This document shows positions 43,804 through 51,628 of a stretch of 64,000 nt of DNA, piece by piece. Each line of letters opens with the position of its first letter. The stretch's first letter is position 1. The translations under genes and the position numbers were made by a program. Origin of the DNA: an uncultured Paenibacillus sp. (GTDB lineage: Bacteria > Bacillota > Bacilli > Paenibacillales > Paenibacillaceae); contig CALAWP010000054.1 in assembly GCA_937895345.1 (NCBI GenBank), positions 1 through 64,000 on the forward strand, written 5' to 3'. The notes beneath the pieces were generated by a model. It was not told the origin of the DNA, did no database searches, and saw nothing but the letters and a program-made list of their open reading frames with translations.

Positions 43804-45162
43804 CTATGGATTGGCGACTTTCGCCAGCGCGTCCTGCGCGGCTTGTTTATGACTTTCTACTGTTGCCGTTACCGATTTGTTATTTTTAATAATATCGTCC
43901 AGGATGGCGTAGAACGGATAATCCGGAATGCCCTCTTCGACGGAAATTTTGCCCGTCCCGTTAATGTGCTCTAGAGCAAATTGAATGTCGCGCTCCGTTT
44001 TGTAGCGGGCTTCCAGCCAATCCTGCCCTACATATTCCTCCGTTGGCGGAACGTTGCGCATTTCTTCGAAAATGTGATAGACGATTGCCGGATCCTCGAC
44101 GCCCTTCGGAATAAACCAGCCGTTCAAAGAGGTGGCGGCGTACGTATGCTGGCCGTCGGATTGCGGACCTGCCGGAATCGGCACGACGCCGGCTTCGAAC
44201 GTCAGATCTCCGACGCTCCAATCATACTGGATGGACATGGCCACATCGCCGTCCTTGAACGTATTGATTTCATCCCAGGCCATTTTATCGCCTGTTTTGA
44301 CTTTGTTTACGTTTTCAACATTGACAAGGCGGTTGACGAATTCCAGCGTTTCGATCATTCTCGGATCGGTGGACATATCCGTCATCGTGGCGTCGTCTAC
44401 GAACGCCACGCCGTTGGAAGCGCCGAAGTGGCGCGCCATGTCGGCCGGCCAGCCGGAAATGCCCCAAGTGTCGTTTTTGCCGTCGTTGTTCGTATCGCGG
44501 GTTGCGGCTTTGGCCAGCTCCAAATATTTGTCCCAGGTCCACTCGCCCCGGTCGAACAAGTCTTGCGGATCTTCCAGGCCAAGCTGCTTGAACAGCTCGC
44601 GGTTATAGTGAACGCCGACGATGGCCACACCCGGCGGCCAGAAGGCGTATTCGCCGCCGCCGAGCGGAGGCAGCTTCGTTACCAGCTTCTGCTCGTTGTT
44701 AATGTCGTTTGCCGATGTGGTGAACTCGCTAAGCGGCAGGAGAAGCCCAGATTTGACGGGCACTATCGCGCGTTTGTATTCCAGTACGACAACATCGGCA
44801 AACGGTTCGCCTGAGAGCACGGATGTCGTTAATTTCTCATGATGTTCTTCGAAAGGAGTGGTGATGAATTCGAATTTGAAATTGTACGCTTTCTCCAGCT
44901 CCGCCATCTTGTCGAGCCGCGCAATTTCGTTGGCAGTTTCTCCCTTCGGCTTCTCGTCCTCCCACCAGGTTGCGATGCGGATCGTTCTTCCGCCGAGGTC
45001 GATCGGCTCCGGCGCTTCCGTCTCTTCGGGCGCAGCGGTCGGATCCGGCGCGTTCGTCGGACCGGAGTTCCCCGGCGAGTTCCCGCCGCCCCCTCCGCTG
45101 CAAGCGGTTACAACAAGCGTCAAAGCCAACAGCAAGGTTGAAAGCCATTTCGTTTTTTTCAT
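43804..45162 (-). CDS. Sugar-binding lipoprotein of the mannan locus
   Basis: This 452-residue lipoprotein has signal MKKTKWLSTLLLALTL and lipobox VVTAC, a Gly/Asn/Pro/Glu-rich linker, then a family-1 SBP (RTIRIATWWEDEKPKGETAN). It probably captures mannan oligosaccharides released by GH26. The start at 45162 has GGGAGGA upstream. It is first in the long transporter operon, 157 bases after a probable transcription start, and overlies a cre/LacI-like site in its leader. Confidence 0.9.
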   Translation of the reverse strand: MKKTKWLSTLLLALTLVVTACSGGGGGNSPGNSGPTNAPDPTAAPEETEAPEPIDLGGRTIRIATWWEDEKPKGETANEIARLDKMAELEKAYNFKFEFITTPFEEHHEKLTTSVLSGEPFADVVVLEYKRAIVPVKSGLLLPLSEFTTSANDINNEQKLVTKLPPLGGGEYAFWPPGVAIVGVHYNRELFKQLGLEDPQDLFDRGEWTWDKYLELAKAATRDTNNDGKNDTWGISGWPADMARHFGASNGVAFVDDATMTDMSTDPRMIETLEFVNRLVNVENVNKVKTGDKMAWDEINTFKDGDVAMSIQYDWSVGDLTFEAGVVPIPAGPQSDGQHTYAATSLNGWFIPKGVEDPAIVYHIFEEMRNVPPTEEYVGQDWLEARYKTERDIQFALEHINGTGKISVEEGIPDYPFYAILDDIIKNNKSVTATVESHKQAAQDALAKVANP

Positions 45163-45241
45163 TTGCAATCCTCCCAATTTGGTTTTGAGTCGAAGTTAAG
45201 CCTTTCTCATACTGCCCCTTTTTTCGTTGCAACCCCTTACA

Positions 45242-45255
45242 AGTAAACGCTTACA
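45242..45255 (-). promoter_or_regulatory. LacI/CcpA-type operator in the leader of the mannan operon
   Basis: On the minus strand TGTAAGCGTTTACT matches the cre consensus at 13 of 14 positions and is flanked by a repeated TTGTAAG. It lies about 60-75 bases downstream of the predicted transcription start, a roadblock position for the adjacent LacI regulator or CcpA. Confidence 0.65.
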
Positions 45256-45325
45256 ACCCCCTTTTAAAAAATAGGCGGCCTCGTCATTCTAGTTGCTCCG
45301 CTTAACTTCTGTTGATTACATAACA

Positions 45326-45354
45326 ATAATAACACTATGACCAAAAACAGTCAA
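45326..45354 (-). promoter_or_regulatory. Sigma-A promoter of the mannan transport operon
   Basis: On the minus strand TTGACT (45354-45349), 17 bases, then TATTAT (45331-45326): a near-consensus vegetative promoter. It sits between the LacI gene stop and the first SBP gene. The 45,163-45,500 gap is otherwise AT-rich leader DNA. Confidence 0.75.
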
Positions 45355-45500
45355 TATAGATTTTCGTATTATTATTTTGTTATGTGCTTGTTTTTTCGAA
45401 GCGTTATGATGTCTATTATTAAAATTATAGTATCGCCACCAAACCATTAGTACCCCCAAAATTAAAGCATTTTTCCTAAAAATTTCAGCTGCGCGCAGGT

Positions 45501-46526
45501 TTAGAGCGGTTTGCGCGCATGCTGGTCCCGCATTATAAGCTCTCCCGCGATTAATTTGCGTTCGAACGGCTTGCCGCGGTTCGCCAATCTCCACAGCAGC
45601 TGGTCGACCGCCCGTTCTCCCAGCCAGCTCTTGTTGATGTCGACCGTCGCCAGGATCGGCTCGTCCTCGTTCGTGTTGTCGAAGCCGGTAACGGCGCAAT
45701 GCTCGGGCACCTGCAGCCCTCTGCGGCGCAGCTCATGCACCATAAACGCCGCATTGGCGTCGTTCGCGCAGACGTAAACCTCCGGCAGCTTGGCTACCGA
45801 AGCCAGCTGCATCAAGATATAAATATCGCTCGCCTCCGGCCCGATCAGCAGCGGGTCCTGGTTCAGCGGGAAGCCGTGCTCTTCGAGCGAGGACTTGAAG
45901 GCGAGCCAGCGCTCCTGAAAGCTCGGCGCGTCCCGGATATAGCCGACAAACTGATAGCTGCGGTAACCTTTGCTGATCAGCCTGGCCATCATTTCCCGCA
46001 TGCCCGAAGCGTTGTCCGTAAATATGGTGTCGCATTGAAACGCCGGGTCCGCGTGATCCACCATAACGGCCGGGATATCCAATCGGCCGATATTGAGCAG
46101 GATCGGGGTGGAGATGGTGCCGATCGTAATAATGCCCGTTATCGCCTCCGGATTCAGCAGACTGAACAGGTTGTCGCCGGAAGGCTCGGTGACGGTCAGC
46201 ACGTCGAGCCCGATCCGGTTAAGCCGGTTCGTAATGCCGTCGAACACCGGCCCCCAATAGGACGATTCCCTGTTCTGATACCGAATGTTCGGAAACAGCA
46301 CCACAATCGTCCCCGATTGCGGATCCCGCCATTCCGGCTGGAGGGGCGGCTTGGAGGACGCGGGTGCGTCCGGCTGCTTGAAATAGCCGAGCTGACCCGC
46401 CGCCTTCAGTATCGTTTCCCGCGTCTTTTGGCTGACGCCCGGCTTGGAGCTTAAAGCGCGGGACACGGCAAATTTGGATACGCCGACCAGATCGGCGATT
46501 TCTTGAATCGTGACCTTTTTTCTCAT
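45501..46526 (-). CDS. LacI-family transcriptional regulator of the mannan locus
   Basis: This 341-residue protein has an N-terminal LacI helix-turn-helix and hinge (VTIQEIADLVGVSKFAVSRA, LSSKPGVS) and a periplasmic-binding-like sensor domain (GTIVVLFPNIRYQNRESSYW to the C-terminus). It probably represses GH26 and the transport operon until a mannan oligosaccharide binds. The start is set at the ATG before RKKVTIQEIAD, 12 bases after AAGGAAGG. Upstream, three 27-bp tandem repeats each carry the same ribosome site and an in-frame ATG, so the protein could start 4, 13 or 22 codons earlier. The gene follows GH26 by 90 bases. Confidence 0.88.
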   Translation of the reverse strand: MRKKVTIQEIADLVGVSKFAVSRALSSKPGVSQKTRETILKAAGQLGYFKQPDAPASSKPPLQPEWRDPQSGTIVVLFPNIRYQNRESSYWGPVFDGITNRLNRIGLDVLTVTEPSGDNLFSLLNPEAITGIITIGTISTPILLNIGRLDIPAVMVDHADPAFQCDTIFTDNASGMREMMARLISKGYRSYQFVGYIRDAPSFQERWLAFKSSLEEHGFPLNQDPLLIGPEASDIYILMQLASVAKLPEVYVCANDANAAFMVHELRRRGLQVPEHCAVTGFDNTNEDEPILATVDINKSWLGERAVDQLLWRLANRGKPFERKLIAGELIMRDQHARKPL

Positions 46527-46530
46527 CAGT

Positions 46531-46609
46531 TGCGTCATCCTTCCTTTTGGACGGTGTTGCGTCATCCTTCCTTTTGGACGGTGTTGCGTCATCCTTCCTT
46601 TTGGACGGC
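46531..46609 (-). repeat. Three tandem 27-bp repeats carrying a ribosome site and start codon
   Basis: Unit TGCGTCATCCTTCCTTTTGG plus ACGGTGT (plus-strand reading) repeats at 46531, 46558 and 46585; the third is cut short at the 3' end. On the minus strand each unit has AAAAGGAAGG immediately followed by ATGACGCAA. At 27 bp it is nine codons, so copy-number change would keep the LacI frame open. Confidence 0.8.
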
Positions 46610-46616
46610 GCCCGGG

Positions 46617-48047
46617 TCAAAACTCAGGCAGCTCGTCAAGCGTCAGCACATAGTCGTGATTGAGCACATACCGGATGTGCTCCTTGTCGTTCTGAATGCC
46701 GTCGTCGATAAATTCGCCCGTCCAGGTGCAGAACCAGCTCCAATGCGCCTCGTACAGGCGGAGCAGCTCGGGGTCGGGAATCGGCCCGTTTTCGGTCAGC
46801 GCCACCAGCTTTTTGTCCTGTACGAGCCTGACGAGATTGTCGTAGCTGCGGCTGACCGGACCGTAATCGCCGGGCTGCGGATAGGAGTCGACGCTGACGA
46901 TGTCGACCGTATCGTCGCCGGGATACCATTCCGGCCGCTCGGAGTTCCAGATCCAGATTAAGTTGTTAAGCTGATGCACGTTCGTCAGCCGGTCGTACAG
47001 CAGCCTCCAGAGCTCCTTGGCGGGCTCGGGCCCTTTGGCTCCCCACCAGAACCATCCTCCCTCGGCTTCGTGAAGAGGTCGCCACAGTACGGGAACCCGC
47101 GCTTCCTGCAGCCGCTTCAGCTGCCCTGCGATCACGTCGATATCCCGGATGATCAGCCGGTATTCCTCCGACTCCGGGTCCGCCAGCGCCTTCTCGACGT
47201 CGAACGAGCTGCCTTCGGTATAAAACCCTCTCCACCACGGCTGCTCCTCGGAATCGAACAGTCCCGACGGCGCGTTCCAATGCCAGGCGAACGTGACGAT
47301 GCCGCCCATTTCATGCCACTTTATCGCGTTTTCTACTTCTTCGGACTTCGATCCCCGCTCGGCTCTGGTCGGCGAATATTCGATCAGGTCAAAGCCCGCG
47401 ACGGCAGGAAACTTCCCGTAGTTCCAATTCAGCCGCAGCGCGTCCATGTAAGTCTGCTGCCCCGACAAAATCGATTTGCCGTATTGATCGACCAGAAACT
47501 TGTGAAGCGCCAGCGCCTCCTCGGAAGCATCCGGATTGACCAGCTTATTTTCCACCGCGTGCGCCGGCCTCGGCGCCGCCTTGCGGATCGAGACATAATC
47601 GAGATCGTACCAGCCCCAATACGAGGCAAACCCGATCTCGTTGGCGCCTTCATTCAGCAGCACCTTGCCTGCATACGTTTCCGCAAACGTCTCCGATGCT
47701 GCCAGCGGCAAGTCGCCGAACGGCTTGCCGTTCAGGGACAGCCTGGACACCTTGTCTCCGCCGGCGCTTCTGTAGCCGACCGTCAATTCGTACAAGCCTT
47801 CCTCCGGCGCATCAACCCGAATGGCCAACGCATCCGTATCGCTGTCAAAGCCCGTTACATATCCCGTGCCGGAGCTGCCGGCTTCGGAAGGGGCCGCTTC
47901 CACTCCGTTCATCACGCCGGTTTCCGCTTCGAATACAAGCGCCGGCGCTTCCTTCGGTTCCCCGGAGCATGCGGCCAGGCTGCACGCCGCGAAACATGCC
48001 GTTAACGCCGTTATTCCATTTCTGATGCCTATCGCAACCGCCTCCAT
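46617..48047 (-). CDS. GH26 beta-mannanase lipoprotein with N-terminal binding module
   Basis: This protein has about 476 residues. A hydrophobic signal with lipobox LAAC anchors it outside the membrane. A beta-sandwich module follows (ALVFEAETGVMNGVEAAPSE to GWYDLDYVSIRKA, CBM35/CBM6-like), then a GH26 barrel. In numbering from the TTG six codons upstream, the acid/base is Glu333 in WRPLHEAEGGWFWW and the nucleophile Glu425 in VALTENGPIPD. GH26 endo-acting enzymes cut beta-1,4-mannan and glucomannan, making oligomers for the two importers. The first ATG (48047) lacks a good ribosome site; the in-frame TTG at 48065 is an alternative that would put the operators inside the gene. Confidence 0.88.
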   Translation of the reverse strand: MEAVAIGIRNGITALTACFAACSLAACSGEPKEAPALVFEAETGVMNGVEAAPSEAGSSGTGYVTGFDSDTDALAIRVDAPEEGLYELTVGYRSAGGDKVSRLSLNGKPFGDLPLAASETFAETYAGKVLLNEGANEIGFASYWGWYDLDYVSIRKAAPRPAHAVENKLVNPDASEEALALHKFLVDQYGKSILSGQQTYMDALRLNWNYGKFPAVAGFDLIEYSPTRAERGSKSEEVENAIKWHEMGGIVTFAWHWNAPSGLFDSEEQPWWRGFYTEGSSFDVEKALADPESEEYRLIIRDIDVIAGQLKRLQEARVPVLWRPLHEAEGGWFWWGAKGPEPAKELWRLLYDRLTNVHQLNNLIWIWNSERPEWYPGDDTVDIVSVDSYPQPGDYGPVSRSYDNLVRLVQDKKLVALTENGPIPDPELLRLYEAHWSWFCTWTGEFIDDGIQNDKEHIRYVLNHDYVLTLDELPEF

Positions 48048-48049
48048 TT

Positions 48050-48076
48050 CGCAAACGTTTTCCAAAAGCGCTTACA
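48050..48076 (-). promoter_or_regulatory. Two adjacent LacI/CcpA-type operators before GH26
   Basis: Overlapping by one base, CGCAAACGTTTTCC (48050-48063) and CAAAAGCGCTTACA (48063-48076) are each pseudo-palindromic around ACGT and GCGC centres, like LacI-family operators. They sit directly before the GH26 start. Confidence 0.6.
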
Positions 48077-48146
48077 TTTGATCCTAAACATCAAACCTAG
48101 AAAACTTTTTATAACAAATTATTTTGTTTTGTTATTCTATCACTAA

Positions 48147-48174
48147 CTTATACGAAAATGTGGTTTCGCGTCAA
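48147..48174 (-). promoter_or_regulatory. Probable promoter of GH26
   Basis: On the minus strand TTGACG, 16 bases, then TATAAG, about 100 bases upstream of the GH26 ATG and just before the paired operators. Coordinates are within a few bases. Confidence 0.5.
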
Positions 48175-48244
48175 TACCTTCCTCGTCCTCGCGAGTTATT
48201 CGTTTAGCATCCGTTGCGCCGATCCTTTCCGATCCCACAACTTT

Positions 48245-48468
48245 TGAACGATATATCGTTCAAGCTATCGATAGGGCCTTGCCGCTGAGCGATTTGATCG
48301 ATTTATCGTTCGTTACCCCCGTTTGGTCCATGCCGCAGCTTTGATTTGTACGATATATCGTTCATCTGTTTGAATTTGGGCCGTGCATAACGTTCATTTG
48401 AACGATTTATCGTTCATCCCATGGATTGAACCGTGCTGCAGCTTTGATTCGAAACGATATATCGTTCA
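48245..48468. repeat. Cluster of five 18-bp palindromes at ~52-bp spacing
   Basis: Palindromes close to TGAACGATATATCGTTCA start at 48245, 48295, 48347, 48399 and 48451. The intervals are 50, 52, 52 and 52 bp. The DNA between them is partly conserved too (variants of GGCC-TGC-GCAGCTTTGATTT). A second cluster lies at 55778-55900. It is not a CRISPR: the spacers are related to each other and the repeat is a short perfect dyad. The 48.1-48.7 kb gap holds no gene. Confidence 0.85.
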
Positions 48469-48555
48469 TTATCACCGTATTGGCCTTGCGCCGTTTCGAT
48501 CCATTCATGCCGAGATCACAGCGATTCGTTTACCGCCTCGGATTCCGATAAAAAA

Positions 48556-48587
48556 GAATACCTTCCCCCAGAAGGAAGAAGGTATTC
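48556..48587 (-). terminator. Terminator of the cytochrome oxidase operon
   Basis: 10-bp stem GAATACCTTC/GAAGGTATTC, followed on the minus strand by TTTTTTATC. A strong rho-independent terminator. Confidence 0.85.
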
Positions 48588-48667
48588 CAATCCATGCAGC
48601 TCCAATTCGCGTCGGTCTTGCCCATTCGAGCGCCGTGTCGGAGCGGATGTGCCCCAATGCAAAGGGC

Positions 48668-48738
48668 AGTTACATTAGAGCGACGCCTCCACCGCAGAGA
48701 ATAGTTACACTGGAGCTACGCCCACCGGCGCAGCGATG
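48668..48738. repeat. Short direct duplication between oxidase gene and its terminator
   Basis: AGTTACATTAGAGCGACGCC (about 48669) recurs as AGTTACACTGGAGCTACGCC (about 48704), 35 bp apart, each followed by a CACCG-CGCAG variant. It is an imperfect two-copy repeat of unknown role. Confidence 0.5.
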
Positions 48739-48741
48739 CGG

Positions 48742-50415
48742 TCACCAAGTTACCCAAGGGCGCGATCCCGGATTCGAGCTGTTCAGCATATCGATCAACG
48801 GTACGGTGTAAGCGAACAATATGAGGAATACGACAAGCCCGATCCACAATCCCCATCGCTCGAACAGTTTCGGCGTCGCTTCAGCCTTCTCGGCCGTTTC
48901 GCCGATCGGATATTCGGTATAGCCTTTCGGAGACCGCATCAGCTCGAACAGCATATAGACGAGCAGCAGCACCCCGGCGAACAATATCGTGCCTCCGATC
49001 GCCATCGCGACATGATACGGGATCCAGCCCAACGCATCGGGATGATCCTGGTATGTCGTATAGGTGGTTCTGCGAGGGGAGCCGAACAAGCCGACCGTAT
49101 GCATCGAGCCCGACATAAATAACATGCCGACCAGCCAAATAATCGTTTGCGCAATGCCCAGCTTGTGCAGCCTTGGCGTCAAGGTCCGGTTCATGACGGC
49201 CGGAATGAGCCAGTACGCGATGCCAAAGAAGGTTAAGGCGACGCTGGTCGCCACCGTCAGATGAAAATGTCCCGTCACCCATAGCGTATTGTGCACGACG
49301 GCGTTCATTTGGTTGCTGGCGTTGATGATCCCGCCGGCACCGGCCGGGATAAAGACGAGCATGCCCATAAACGGGGCAAAAAAACGAACGTCGCCCCAAG
49401 GCATTTTGGAGACCCAGCCGAACAGCCCTTTCGCTCCCTTGGCCCGTCCGGCAAGCTCAAACGTCGCAAACAAGGAAAACGCGGTCATCAGCGACGGAAT
49501 GACGACCATAAACGTCAGCACGACCTGAATGTATTTCCAGACGGGCGAGATGCCCGGCTCCATCAGCTGGTGATGGAATCCGACCGGAATTGAAAATAGA
49601 AGCAGCAGGATAAAAGAAAGTCGGGCAAGTGCGTCGCTGAATATTTTGCCCCCGATCACCTTCGGAATGACGACGTACCAGCACATATAGGCAGGCAGCA
49701 GCCAAAAGTATACGAGAGGATGGCCAAAATACCAGAACAGCGTGCGGCTGACCATCACGTCGATCCTCTCAACCCAGCCGAACGACCACGGAATGAACTG
49801 GACGAGCACCGTCGCCGCTACGCCGAGCGTCGCAATGAGCCACAGCAGCATCGTCACGACCGACATAAAGGCGAGCAGCGGCGACAGCTTGCCGCGATTG
49901 GACGCCTTCCACCAGCGGTACTGGAGAAAGATGCCGATGCCGCTCAGCCAGCTGCCGACGACGACGAGCGCCAGCGCGATATAGAAATACGGCGAAGCCT
50001 TCATCGGCGCATAAAACGTGTAAAGCACCGTCGCCTGATTGAGCAAAATAACGACCGTGGCGATCGCCGTGCCCGCCGACATCATCAGGAAGCCGATCCA
50101 GCCCAGCCGCCTTGCGCCGGGTAGCAGCCGGCCGCCAAGCGTCTTGGATACGCCGGAAAACAGAAATCCGACGATAAAAAAAGTCGTAAATACGAGCGCC
50201 ATCAATACGCCGTGCGCGGTCAGCAGCTGATAATAGCCGATTCCCGCCGGCAGCTCGATCATGCCGCCGCGCACGAGCCCTTGCAGCAGCCCGGCGACGG
50301 CGCCCAGCAGCAAGGCCGCAAACGACACCGCGAGATGGGCCATCACGAGCCCGGCGTCCCGCCGGTCGAACGGCTGCACGGAATCCGCGCCTTGAACCGA
50401 TTGCAGTTGAGACAT
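48742..50415 (-). CDS. cbaA: ba3-type cytochrome c oxidase subunit I
   Basis: This 557-residue membrane protein has about 13-14 helices. Heme and copper ligands are visible: the low-spin heme His in YQLLTAHGVLMALVF, the CuB His and cross-linked Tyr in WYFGHPLVYFWLLPAY, the CuB His pair in GFHHQLMEP, and the heme His residues in NTLWVTGHFHLTVAT. It is the terminal oxidase that reduces O2 to water and pumps protons; the subunit set with a short subunit II and IIa marks the B (ba3) family. The start at 50415 has AAGGAG upstream. It is the last gene of the operon. Confidence 0.92.
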   Translation of the reverse strand: MSQLQSVQGADSVQPFDRRDAGLVMAHLAVSFAALLLGAVAGLLQGLVRGGMIELPAGIGYYQLLTAHGVLMALVFTTFFIVGFLFSGVSKTLGGRLLPGARRLGWIGFLMMSAGTAIATVVILLNQATVLYTFYAPMKASPYFYIALALVVVGSWLSGIGIFLQYRWWKASNRGKLSPLLAFMSVVTMLLWLIATLGVAATVLVQFIPWSFGWVERIDVMVSRTLFWYFGHPLVYFWLLPAYMCWYVVIPKVIGGKIFSDALARLSFILLLLFSIPVGFHHQLMEPGISPVWKYIQVVLTFMVVIPSLMTAFSLFATFELAGRAKGAKGLFGWVSKMPWGDVRFFAPFMGMLVFIPAGAGGIINASNQMNAVVHNTLWVTGHFHLTVATSVALTFFGIAYWLIPAVMNRTLTPRLHKLGIAQTIIWLVGMLFMSGSMHTVGLFGSPRRTTYTTYQDHPDALGWIPYHVAMAIGGTILFAGVLLLVYMLFELMRSPKGYTEYPIGETAEKAEATPKLFERWGLWIGLVVFLILFAYTVPLIDMLNSSNPGSRPWVTW

Positions 50416-50429
50416 CCGCATACTCTCCT

Positions 50430-50900
50430 TTAGCTCACGATGATCGTCGTCGACATAAACTCATGGCCGGCACCGCAATATTCGTTGCACAGCACGAGAT
50501 ATTCGCCGGGCTTGTCGAACGTGTACGAGAGCTGATTGATTTCGCCCGGCATGACCATCATGTTGACGTTCGTTCCCGTAATTTGAAAGCCGTGGACGAC
50601 GTCGCTGCTGGTGATATGAAAGTTGAGCTTCGCCCCCGCGGGCACTTCCAGCTTCTCCGGCTGATAGCCGAACGCGTAAGCGACCATGTGCACGTCGTAT
50701 TCGTTGTCCCCGGCCGGCACTAGGCCGGGGTTGTCGAACGGCGGCGTTTCCGCGACGCGGTCCGGGTCGATTGCATGATGATGGCTGGTCGGAGGCTGCA
50801 TACCGCTGACGAACGCTCCCGCTCCGATCACCGCCAGAAACAGAATCAGCATCGCAATGCCGATCACGAGCCAAATTTTTTCCAATCGATGTATATGCAC
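50430..50900 (-). CDS. cbaB: ba3-type cytochrome c oxidase subunit II
   Basis: This 156-residue protein has a single N-terminal membrane helix (KIWLVIGIAMLILFLAVIGA) and a cupredoxin domain. The CuA site is complete: His in SSDVVHGFQITG, then the loop VLCNEYCGAGHEFM (C-x3-C-x3-H-x2-M). It accepts electrons from cytochrome c and passes them to subunit I. The start is a GTG at 50900, 2 bases after the end of the subunit IIa gene. Confidence 0.92.
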   Translation of the reverse strand: MHIHRLEKIWLVIGIAMLILFLAVIGAGAFVSGMQPPTSHHHAIDPDRVAETPPFDNPGLVPAGDNEYDVHMVAYAFGYQPEKLEVPAGAKLNFHITSSDVVHGFQITGTNVNMMVMPGEINQLSYTFDKPGEYLVLCNEYCGAGHEFMSTTIIVS

Positions 50901-50904
50901 CTCA

Positions 50905-51042
50905 CTACCCCCTGGCTAGAAATAAAACGTAGACTCCGAGCCACGATCCCGCGATGATCGCGGCAAGCAGCAGCACGGAAGCGAACGTGCCTTTCAGCGG
51001 CTGCTCGCCGCCGCGGTCATGGCCGCGATTGTTGTCCGCCAC
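50905..51042 (-). CDS. Cytochrome c oxidase subunit IIa
   Basis: This 45-residue protein has a hydrophilic N-terminus followed by KGTFASVLLLAAIIAGSWLG and VYVLFLARG, one membrane helix. That is the pattern of the ba3 oxidase subunit IIa family, a single-helix subunit that fills a position of subunit II in larger oxidases. The start is a GTG with GGGAGGTG nine bases upstream. The gene is short and easily missed, but its position between the cupredoxin and subunit II genes is typical. Confidence 0.85.
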   Translation of the reverse strand: MADNNRGHDRGGEQPLKGTFASVLLLAAIIAGSWLGVYVLFLARG

Positions 51043-51063
51043 TTGCGAAGCACCTCCCGTACG

Positions 51064-51459
51064 TTACTGAACGATCAGCTTGCCGACCATATCGCCATGC
51101 CCGCCGCCGCAAAAGATCGAGCAAATATACATAAACTCGCCGGTCTTGTCGGCAACGAAGCTGATCGTTTTGCCGCCCTTCACTTCCTTGTCGTAGCCTT
51201 CCACCTTCAAGGCGTGGTTGCCTTGCGAGTTTTTGAGCGTCAGCTTGACGGTATCGCCTTTGTTTACTTTAATTTCCGTAAGATCAAACGCAAAGTTGGT
51301 TGCATCGATCGTAAATTCCTTTACTTGTCCGCCCGAGGCGCCTCCGCCTCCGTCTGCTCCGCCGGCAGAGCCGGAGCCTCCGTTTTCGCCGCCGCCGCAT
51401 GCCGTCAACGCCAGCATGGCCACAAGCGCAGCCCCCAGCCATAAAATCCATTTGTTCAT
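51064..51459 (-). CDS. Cupredoxin lipoprotein with a CuA-type site
   Basis: This 131-residue lipoprotein has signal MNKWILWLGAALVAMLALTA with lipobox LTAC and a Gly-rich linker, then a cupredoxin domain. It keeps a full CuA-like ligand set: His in NSQGNHALKVEGYD and the loop MYICSIFCGGGHGDM (C-x3-C-x3-H-x2-M). It has no transmembrane helix other than the signal. It may shuttle electrons to the oxidase or deliver copper during CuA assembly. GAGGAGGATG precedes the ATG at 51459. It is the first gene of the oxidase operon, 21 bases before subunit IIa. Confidence 0.88.
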   Translation of the reverse strand: MNKWILWLGAALVAMLALTACGGGENGGSGSAGGADGGGGASGGQVKEFTIDATNFAFDLTEIKVNKGDTVKLTLKNSQGNHALKVEGYDKEVKGGKTISFVADKTGEFMYICSIFCGGGHGDMVGKLIVQ

Positions 51460-51628
51460 GTTTGGCATCCTCCTCGAAATATGTCGTTCGGCACATCGCC
51501 TCACGTCTCCAGTGTAGGTCCGAGGGCCCCCAGGCTGCTGTGATATTTGTCACCGGAAATGTGGCGTCTTTATGTACGCGCGCAAAAAAAAGCTCCCGCC
51601 GCCGCCGAATGGGCAGCAGGGAGCTCGA

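Noticed and set aside
48245..48468. CRISPR array
   Set aside because: The spacing is regular, but the repeat is an 18-bp dyad, the spacers resemble each other, and no cas genes are present.
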